Assembly: GCA_009746045.1 (NCBI GenBank)
Contig: RPFO01000312.1
Span: forward strand, 1,032,323-1,096,322
Direction of reading: 5' to 3'
From: Mesostigma viride
Taxonomy: Eukaryota; Streptophyta; Mesostigmatophyceae; Mesostigmatales; Mesostigmataceae
DNA: 64,000 nucleotides
Shown: positions 57,267 to 64,000 of the stretch, in pieces
How positions within the stretch are numbered: position 1 is the first letter of the stretch
Layout of the letters: each line of letters begins with the position of its first letter
The notes under the pieces: model-generated
Told to the model about the DNA's origin: nothing
What the model saw: only the letters and a program-made list of their open reading frames with translations
Database searches by the model: none
Translations under genes and position numbers: made by a program

Positions 57267-59370
57267 ACCGGTCACGCGTGCGCCGCGCGGCGACGCCACC
57301 TGGCACCAGGGAAGCATGGTTGCCTTGCAGAGATGTAGGACATGGGTCCCTGGTGCCCACGCTGGCGTCCGCCACGTGTCGCCCCCAGCAGGCACTGCCA
57401 GCCGGTTCCCTCTTCCCCCCCCATCCACACCCCAGGGCGCCTGCCAGGTGGGTGGGTGGACAAACCAGCAAGTGGCACGCCCGCGCAACAATTTTGATCG
57501 TTCAGCCATGCTGGCCTGGCAGAATGACCGTGGGCGGTGGCAGGGAGGCCATCGCGGGGCCTGCGACCATCTGTGGGTCGCCCTGGCACCATGCCAGGGA
57601 GTGTAGCGGAGAGCGTCCACACCTGCAGGTGTGGGTTCTGCTCCTGTCTGTGTGGCTGTTGCTCCCACACCATGGCCCCCTGGACCGAACGAGGCGGCAC
57701 ATCCATGGAAACCTCCGTGGGCACGTTTGTGGAATGTGCCTATTAGAGTCCCATTTGCCACGTGGCGGCTTGTGGTGACATGGGCGAGGGCCACACGCGC
57801 CGCTGGCCCCCCATGGTGCCTGGCCCCACAAGGGAAGGTGTGGCCGTGCCATTTGACAAGAGGGGCCCTGTAGCGTTGCCTTGCAGGGATGCAGACGCTG
57901 CTGGCACCTGGCTGTGGCCCATCACAGACCCTCCTTGCCTGCGCAGACTCGTGTGTTGGCAAGCTCCCATTTTTTCGTGTCACAGCGCATGCCAGCAAAG
58001 GCTATCTGCGAACGGCATTGACATGGGCTGGCCATGTTCAAGTCTGTCCCTGCACTGTGCAAGGGGATGGCTTGACCCGATTCATGAGGATGGGACATGA
58101 GCGCCCCTACTACATCGGCACCACATGTAAGCGGCCACCCTACGAATGCACGACACCGCCGACATGCCTGCATTTAAATGACTTGGACGGCATGTCATAG
58201 GGAGTGAATGCAAGTGATTTATGGCATGTCTGTAACCCTTACAGGGCAGGACAGCAATAACCAGCCTGCCCCAGTGAGCCCTTGACAGGGGCCGCACAGC
58301 ATTTGCTCCTTTTTGCCTATGGAGAGCGACCAAACTGCGCCCCATTAATCCAAAGCCTGACCTATGTCTATGTGGCTGTGAACTCCGGTTGGTTTGGGGA
58401 AATGGTGTCAAGCAAGCCGTTTTTCAGTCTACTAGGCCAGCATTTTTGTTTGATAAAACAGTGAAGCATGCATGTCCTCGTCCTTGGAGGGCTGCTTCAC
58501 CGACTTCCATGGTGAGATTGCAGTCAATAGTCGTCTCACTTAATGATCATCCGACGCCCAACTTTCCACTTTCTTCATCAATGCCGGTACTCCTAGACAG
58601 CCACGCGGCTCCTGCTGTCGTCGTGCCGGCCTTTTCTCTCGGACAACGACACCAGTCCTTACACAGCATCGTCTTGCCATGCACGCATCTAGGAATAGTA
58701 AAAATAAGTACTCTACAGGGACGTGCAACCATATGTTTCACTTTGTACAACCTATGTGTACTTATTGTTGTCTAACGAAAACTATTTCAACATTTATTTC
58801 GCAAACAGAATTACTGGCTACAACAGATTTGACTCATGTGTCACAAGGGGACGAACCCTTTTACACAATCAGCACCGTCTTATGCTAGCTCGCACGAGCT
58901 CCTCTCACTGCCGCAAGCAGGTAGGCCGGGCCATGTACAGACTATGAACGGCTCTCTGCAGCGCGGCACCTGACTGTGGACATCACCGACGTGAGGACAA
59001 ACCGGCAATGAACTGAAATGGTGCCCTCAGCCTGCCGTCAGATCAATCAATGCCCCTAGCATGGTGCAGACCAGACTCACTACGGCTTAGCTGAAGAGGC
59101 GGGGATGCCGCCTAAACATCACATCGCGGGTGTCACGGACGCGAGCTATGTCATCCGGGCACCCACTATGCACAAGACCGGTGACGTGCGCAAGGAATTT
59201 GTTTTCTGCGCATTTTCGACAAAGGCTAGTGACCGGGGGGGGGGACACTAGCACTTGCAGCATAAGAGCGGACGAAAGTGCACGTGCATGCGCGCCGGGC
59301 CAGGCACGGCTGGGCGCGCAGCACTGACGTACTTGAGCGGACGGCAGCACAAGTGCGCAGCGTCGAGAGG
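57267..59370. other. Intergenic after the acyltransferase gene, no gene recognised
   Basis: The acyltransferase stop codon lies within ATGTAA, which includes TGTAA, the polyadenylation signal common in green algae. Beyond it I find only short, unlinked ORFs and no domain. From about 58200 the sequence becomes more AT-rich. Confidence 0.35.
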
Positions 59371-59390
59371 ATCATACGCGAGTTAGTGGA

Positions 59391-59430
59391 CAGCTGGAGC
59401 TGGAGCTGGAGCTGGAGCTGGAGCTGGACT
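59391..59430. repeat. (GGAGCT)n hexanucleotide run
   Basis: Six to seven copies of GGAGCT (TGGAGC) occur in tandem in the intergenic region upstream of the retroelement. Confidence 0.9.
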
Positions 59431-60584
59431 GCTGGACTTCAACAGCGCCGAGGCTATTGACAGGCCAGGTGTCTTTGTGGTGTAGAATAGCGGGTCAACG
59501 TTATGAGGACTGGACAGAAAATGGAAAAGGACAATTTGCGGTGCGGAGCCAGATCGCTGGAATGAATGCGAAATCGCTGGCAGCCCTACAAAGGGATTTC
59601 TTCTAGAAAGGAAAGATTAGAAGCAATGTTTGCTGGGCCACTCACACGCAAGGTGTGAGCGTGCAGATTGTTTGAAGGATATTATGCTTCGACCTTGGTG
59701 GTCGTGACTCAATGCCGGACATTCCCAGGGACAGAAATGCCGGAGCCTCTAGGAGATGAGATCGGCAACAGGGTAGCAATTTAGATTTGTCGGGATGCCT
59801 TCCTGCTTTTGTTGGCATGTGTGGTAGTAAGCCAGGACGGCAACTGGAATGCGTTTCTATTTGCATGGTTCAGGCAGCAAGATAGTTTGGCATTCCTGGC
59901 TGGACTGACAAGTGTGGCGTGTGTCATGCGTGTGGCATGACGAATGGTTTGGTTCATAGTCGAAGAGGACTCTCACGTAGCGTGTAGTCTCTTCGAGTCT
60001 CTCGTTAGTGGCCTTCGTGTTTCTCCCTTTCCTTGGGAGCAAGGCCGGTAGCATGTCATGGAGCGCTGCCTAACTGCGGGCTCGTGAGCATGGAGTGCAT
60101 CGATATTGAGACTATCAACGTGTTGTAATTGTATTAACTTTCTCAATAAATTCCGCATGTGCGGCTTCATCATCAGACTGTGCAAAGTGTGTGTTGTGAA
60201 AGCATTTTCTATAGCAGGGGAGGCAATAAGGTGGTCATCAGGCACGAGGGACAGTTCCTTGTCCTCGGCTGAGAGCCCTCCTTTCGTTACTCGAAGAGAC
60301 TACCCGGTAGTCTGCTTCCTTCTGTTCGAAGCCAAGACGTTGGCTTTAGTGTTTATCAACCATCAGCAGTACAGGGAACGGCCTGGCTGACAGTTTGTAA
60401 AGGAAGTGTCTTGAGACAGATTTTAAGAAAATAGAACTAGCCAGAATTTGCTGGCTCTTGTCTTTTTCTGGCAGGCTAGTCGAGTCGTTATCCTTGACGC
60501 CTGTTATAAAGCCTTTGGTTGTTGCTTCTTCTCAGCGAAACCTAGGCTTGTTGGTTCTTGTTTTGCCCATCGGTCAGCTGGTGC
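59431..60584 (+). other. Probable 5' flank/LTR and leader of the retroelement
   Basis: This 1.1-kb AT-richer stretch precedes the Gag start codon and should contain the 5' LTR and primer-binding site if the element is complete. I could not define LTR ends (no second LTR is in the window) and saw no convincing tRNA-complementary primer site. No gene is recognised. Confidence 0.3.
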
Positions 60585-63500
60585 ATGCCACTGACGCGAG
60601 CGCAGACTCGAGCCATGGCGGATGCAAATAGAGCAGATGCCGACACGTCCGCTCCGGGGTCGAATGGCGGGATTCCTCCCGCCGTACCCGCAGTGGGTGA
60701 GAGTCGCGACCAAGAAGCGCCGCTGAGTATGGTGGCGCTGTTCGCGCAGATGCAAGCGCAGATGCAGCAACAGTCGCAACAGTTGCAGCAGCAACTGGCG
60801 CTGCAGATGCGGGAAGTGACCGACAGATTGGTGGCCGTAGAGGGTCGTCATCTGCAGTCCACACCATGGGACGGGCAGGCATCGATGCCGGGCCCAAGTG
60901 GTGTTGCCGCGGAGCCGAGGGAGCGGGACCAGCCGCCAACCTCAGGTAATGCGGCGGGAAGGGCTCCGATGGAACCGGGGGTTTTGGCTGGGTCGCTAAC
61001 CCAACACGACTTGCTTGGTGAGGCGGATGGTCAGCCACGGGGCGAGTATACGCTGGCGCCCAGGCGCCTGCCTTTCGATCAAGCGCGAGACGGATTGCAC
61101 GAGGAGAACGGGGCAGGGCTGGCGCGCGCGATGGACCCACGCAGGGGTGCACCAGGACGCATGCTGCCAGGCGGGGTCTCAATTCCGTTTGGGCGAGGCG
61201 GTGGGGCGCTGACCGGCGGGTCGACTGCACGGTGGTCAAGTGTGCCAATCGGGCGCATTCCGCCCATGGAGGACATAACCACGCCGCTGGCTTTCCGAGT
61301 ACGGGAGGCAGCACGCCCAAGCACGCTGGCGCAGGGACGCGCAGCTCAGCGACCGCCGGAGGATGCCGATGGGGTGCAGTACCCGCAAAGGGTGCGCCTC
61401 ATACCTGAAGGCGCGAAGATGCCCACCCTACCACGGGTGGACATGCGCGAGAAGTTCTCCACAACCGGCAATCTGGCCACGCTGGCGCAGGCCTACAACG
61501 CGTACAAGTCATGGATTGATCTGCAATACATGACTACGCAAGGCGCTGTAATGCATGAGTTTGTGATGAACAACATGCATTTCTTCTTTCACGGCCTTAC
61601 GCTGAGGCGAGTGGCTAGGCTGGTGGAGCAGTGGAGAGAGGTCTCGCTGTACACGCGTCACACGGACGTGTGGTTCGGCTTCGACGGGCGTGGCCAGCCC
61701 GACTATGACAACATCATGTATGGTGTCGACCCTGCCGAGGAACTGTGGGGCCTCCTTCGCCAGGAATACCCGGTGGAGACCATCAAGGCAGAGCGTGAGT
61801 GGCGCAGTTTCAAGATAGCCGAGGGTGAAACCCCGGAGCAATCTTACGAGCGCCTCATGGAGTTCGCCGGCGAAGTGGAGGACTGGTCCGAAAAGCTGGC
61901 GTGTCAGAAATGGCTGCAAGCGCTAGGCTCCAAGGAGATGGAGCTGCCCACGCCGCCCAACGGCCAGCCGTGGCGATTGCGGTCACTGTGCATTGAGGTC
62001 AGGGCCATGATGCGACGACACGCGCAAGGCCGGATCTCGGTAAGCACGGTGGTGGCCGAGCTGCAGGCCAAGGTCGACGCGCTGACCAAGGCCAAGTCGG
62101 GTGAGTCGTCTGCCACAAGACAAGCGCGCCCGCAAGGCGGCCACGGTGCTAGCAGGAACCAAGGGGGGTCTCGCAACGCCTCATCGCATGATGCAACCCA
62201 GGGTAACGCCGCTGGCGGCAACAAGGACGCTGCCGCTCCGCCGACGCGAGCTGGGGGGGGCACGTCCTCACAGACGGGTAGGACGGATGCGCGCAAATCG
62301 GGCTGCTTCCTGTGCGGTCAGGATGGGCACATCAAACGTGATTGTCCCAAGGCGTGTAAGAAGTCACACCCGGCAACGGTCCGCACCCATCTGGCGGGGC
62401 AGTGCCCAGCGCCGGGGGTGCACTTTGCGGACGTGGAGGACAAGAAGGTGGACGCGGGGGTGGTCATCATTCAGCCGACGGGCGAGGCGGGGGGACGTGA
62501 AAGGGAGGATGGGGGATCGCAGGTTCAATACAGGGACGAGGACTTCTGGCGGCCAGCCGACGTGATGGCGTTGGACATCCACGCAGTTGGCGCGCGAGGG
62601 AAGCAAGCACGTGCACCGCCGTCGTTTCAGGTGGGGCAGCCAAGTGAGACTGTGGGGCAGCTGCCTCAGTCCTTTCGCATGGCTCCCGCTCGGACCGGCT
62701 CCACCCTGGAACACGACAATCCTGCTGGGGCAGAGCAGCGGCGCAGGTTGTTGCCATTATACCCTATGCCGTCGGTCGTGGACACGCCTGCATACACTCC
62801 CCGGCAAGTGGTCGAGTGGTTCGGTCAGCGGGCCGTGGAGGTGCTCGGGTCGCATGCGTCAGAGGTACAGCGGTACGCTGACACAATGGACGCCCGTAGG
62901 TTGCACAACGCTGAGACAGCCACATTTGTCGGGCATCGCCCTGCATCGGCTTCGGTAATCGTGGGTCATGTCGCTCATGGTGTCTTGGACAACGCGCAGC
63001 GGGCGTGCGTAGTGCCTAGGGCACCCACTGTCACCTCATATCCGGATGGCGAGCCAGCAATGGCGTTTCAGGCGCAGGGGCACGGGGAGCCCCTGAGCAA
63101 CGTGGTCTACAGTACTGACCATGAATTGGTCGTGAAACTGGACAGCGGGGCCCAGCCACTCGTTATCAGTGCTCGGCTGGCCCAGTTGCTCAACCTAACC
63201 AGGGAGAATGGCGGGCTGCGGGACAGTCATGTGTCCGTGGCGGGCTGGCAGGGCCCTGCCGCTAAACCCTTTGCCATGACTGCGGTCCAGGTAATGGTCA
63301 TCCTCAACCCGCTCAGGCCATCCGACATGGCCTGCATCCCTGTGAATGCCCTTGTGACCGAGCAGTCATCGTATGACGTGCTGGTCGGCATGGAGGTCAT
63401 GTTTCCCATGCGGCTCGAGGTACGCATGTGGGAAGGCCGCGCGGTGTACATCGTTGACAGAGACGGTGACGCCATGCGCCAAGCAAGCATCCCGGTGAGC

Positions 63501-63878
63501 TGCTACAGCTCGGACACTGGGGCAGTGCGTGTCTCGACGGTCAACCGGGTCGAGGCTGGCTCGCACGACGCGGTGGTGGAGGTACGGATGGGGGAGGTCA
63601 CGGCAGCTGGGGGGGCTGTGCGTGATAAGCATCGGCCGTGCATCCCAACAGCGCTGGTGGGACGGGCCTCATTGCACAGCACGTGGGCGGCGCGACAGCA
63701 GCCGCAAGCGCGGCAGGCCCTTTTGCGTCAGCACGTCACCAACGCGGTGCGGCAGCAACAACTCTCTCATCTCCCGCGGCAATCGCAGTCCAAGTGGCTG
63801 TCGCGACAACCGAAGGTAACTTCTGTGCCGATGTTGTGGCAGAGTCGCGGGTCTTGTCCGAAGGGGTTGTATTGCTAG
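60585..63878 (+). CDS. Retrotransposon Gag-protease polyprotein
   Basis: The first real ATG is at 60585 (MPLTRAQTRAMADANRA); the frame is open slightly further upstream from a TTG. Order along about 1,097 residues: a Gln-rich coiled coil (MQAQMQQQSQQLQQQLALQM), a low-complexity linker, and a capsid-type Gag region (nt 61440-62100, with YNAYKSWIDLQYMTTQGAVM and AEREWRSFKIAEGETPEQSY). Next comes a CCHC zinc knuckle C-X2-C-X4-H-X4-C (CFLCGQDGHIKRDC, nt 62302-62343), then a retropepsin-like aspartic protease (VKLDSGAQPLVIS, catalytic DSGA at nt 63141-63152; SYDVLVGMEVMFP later). This layout is typical of LTR retrotransposons of the Ty3/Gypsy type. The last 80 or so codons (after about 63629) overlap another open frame and may not be the true C-terminus. 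No RT is in the window. Confidence 0.9.
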   Translation: MPLTRAQTRAMADANRADADTSAPGSNGGIPPAVPAVGESRDQEAPLSMVALFAQMQAQMQQQSQQLQQQLALQMREVTDRLVAVEGRHLQSTPWDGQASMPGPSGVAAEPRERDQPPTSGNAAGRAPMEPGVLAGSLTQHDLLGEADGQPRGEYTLAPRRLPFDQARDGLHEENGAGLARAMDPRRGAPGRMLPGGVSIPFGRGGGALTGGSTARWSSVPIGRIPPMEDITTPLAFRVREAARPSTLAQGRAAQRPPEDADGVQYPQRVRLIPEGAKMPTLPRVDMREKFSTTGNLATLAQAYNAYKSWIDLQYMTTQGAVMHEFVMNNMHFFFHGLTLRRVARLVEQWREVSLYTRHTDVWFGFDGRGQPDYDNIMYGVDPAEELWGLLRQEYPVETIKAEREWRSFKIAEGETPEQSYERLMEFAGEVEDWSEKLACQKWLQALGSKEMELPTPPNGQPWRLRSLCIEVRAMMRRHAQGRISVSTVVAELQAKVDALTKAKSGESSATRQARPQGGHGASRNQGGSRNASSHDATQGNAAGGNKDAAAPPTRAGGGTSSQTGRTDARKSGCFLCGQDGHIKRDCPKACKKSHPATVRTHLAGQCPAPGVHFADVEDKKVDAGVVIIQPTGEAGGREREDGGSQVQYRDEDFWRPADVMALDIHAVGARGKQARAPPSFQVGQPSETVGQLPQSFRMAPARTGSTLEHDNPAGAEQRRRLLPLYPMPSVVDTPAYTPRQVVEWFGQRAVEVLGSHASEVQRYADTMDARRLHNAETATFVGHRPASASVIVGHVAHGVLDNAQRACVVPRAPTVTSYPDGEPAMAFQAQGHGEPLSNVVYSTDHELVVKLDSGAQPLVISARLAQLLNLTRENGGLRDSHVSVAGWQGPAAKPFAMTAVQVMVILNPLRPSDMACIPVNALVTEQSSYDVLVGMEVMFPMRLEVRMWEGRAVYIVDRDGDAMRQASIPVSCYSSDTGAVRVSTVNRVEAGSHDAVVEVRMGEVTAAGGAVRDKHRPCIPTALVGRASLHSTWAARQQPQARQALLRQHVTNAVRQQQLSHLPRQSQSKWLSRQPKVTSVPMLWQSRGSCPKGLYC

Positions 63879-64000
63879 AATTGTTTGCTGGGATGGGAGG
63901 GGGGCTGGCTGGCTTTCTCGCTGCAGGCGGTACGTGCCACACGTTGATCGCCGTAGAGCCGTCTCCTACCGCTCGGGCAGTGTATAGGCATCACTGTGCC
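63629..64000 (+). CDS. Cytosine-5 DNA methyltransferase domain (N-terminal part, cut by window end), in -1 frame to Gag-protease
   Basis: In the frame -1 to Gag-protease, the sequence is open from after a TGA-TAA pair (63623-63628) to the window end. From 63866 it reads VVLLELFAGMGGGLAGFLAA, then TLIAVEPSPTARAVYRHHC. This is C5-methyltransferase motif I (the S-adenosylmethionine-binding FAGxGG loop) followed by motif II with its conserved acidic residue (VE). Motif IV (PC), the rest of the catalytic domain and the target-recognition domain would lie beyond 64000. There is no ATG in this frame before the Met inside motif I, so it must be reached from Gag-protease by frameshifting, or the shift is a mutation. 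The likely role is DNA cytosine methylation, possibly of the element's own copies; that role is inference. Confidence 0.8.

Larger units (their letters stand above)
60585..64000 (+). mobile_element. LTR-type retroelement encoding Gag, protease and a DNA methyltransferase (3' part outside window)
   Basis: Gag, zinc knuckle and protease in one frame, followed immediately by a C5-methyltransferase start, define the 5' half of a retroelement on the plus strand. Reverse transcriptase, RNase H and integrase are not seen and would be expected beyond 64000. Retrotransposons carrying captured cytosine methyltransferases have been reported in dinoflagellates and in a charophyte alga. Here the methyltransferase sits directly after the protease. 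The Gag-protease frame has no internal stop over 3.3 kb, suggesting a fairly young copy. Confidence 0.75.

Noticed and set aside
58389-58775. 128-codon ORF downstream of the acyltransferase
   Set aside because: The frame does contain an ATG at its start, but it shows no domain, no splice partners and ordinary random composition.
60558-60584. Gag start at 60558
   Set aside because: That codon is TTG; the first ATG in frame is 60585, with a second at 60615.

Overview
This is a eukaryotic nuclear window, most likely from a flagellated green alga. The evidence is large GT-AG introns, a uroporphyrinogen decarboxylase with a plastid-type leader, a plant-type lysophospholipid acyltransferase, a short interstitial run of the plant-type telomere repeat CCCTAAA, a centrosome/basal-body-like Trp-repeat coiled-coil gene, and GC-rich coding sequence. 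The exact species cannot be told from the sequence. No bacterial-type operon, CRISPR array or credible tRNA/rRNA gene was seen.

Layout. 1-3437: intergenic sequence with two remnants of non-LTR retrotransposons (LINEs). 3438-27128 (+): one large gene, or two adjacent ones, with phase-compatible exons for a Pro/Ser-rich N-terminus followed by Sfi1/CCDC191-like Trp-containing helical repeats. Its introns hold very large minisatellites, including a 4.7-kb array of a 41-bp unit. 29085-36120: a LINE graveyard with at least five copies in both orientations, a nested insertion with a target-site duplication, and TTAA-repeat tails. 36999-42434 (-): a complete seven-exon plastid-type uroporphyrinogen decarboxylase gene (403 aa). 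43245-57266 (+): a complete thirteen-exon MBOAT lysophospholipid acyltransferase gene (510 aa), head-to-head with the previous gene across about 0.8 kb. 57267-60584: intergenic sequence with no gene recognised. 60585-64000 (+): the 5' part of an LTR-type retroelement encoding Gag, a CCHC zinc knuckle and an aspartic protease. It is followed in the -1 frame by the start of a cytosine-5 DNA methyltransferase domain, which runs off the window.

The two housekeeping genes are ordinary chloroplast tetrapyrrole and membrane-lipid enzymes; I could join their exons by hand with every splice phase agreeing. The most unusual object is the retroelement at the right edge: a mobile element that appears to carry its own C5 DNA methyltransferase fused to or frameshifted from Gag-protease. 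Almost every long intron carries its own private tandem repeat, and these produce most of the long but spurious open reading frames in the window.
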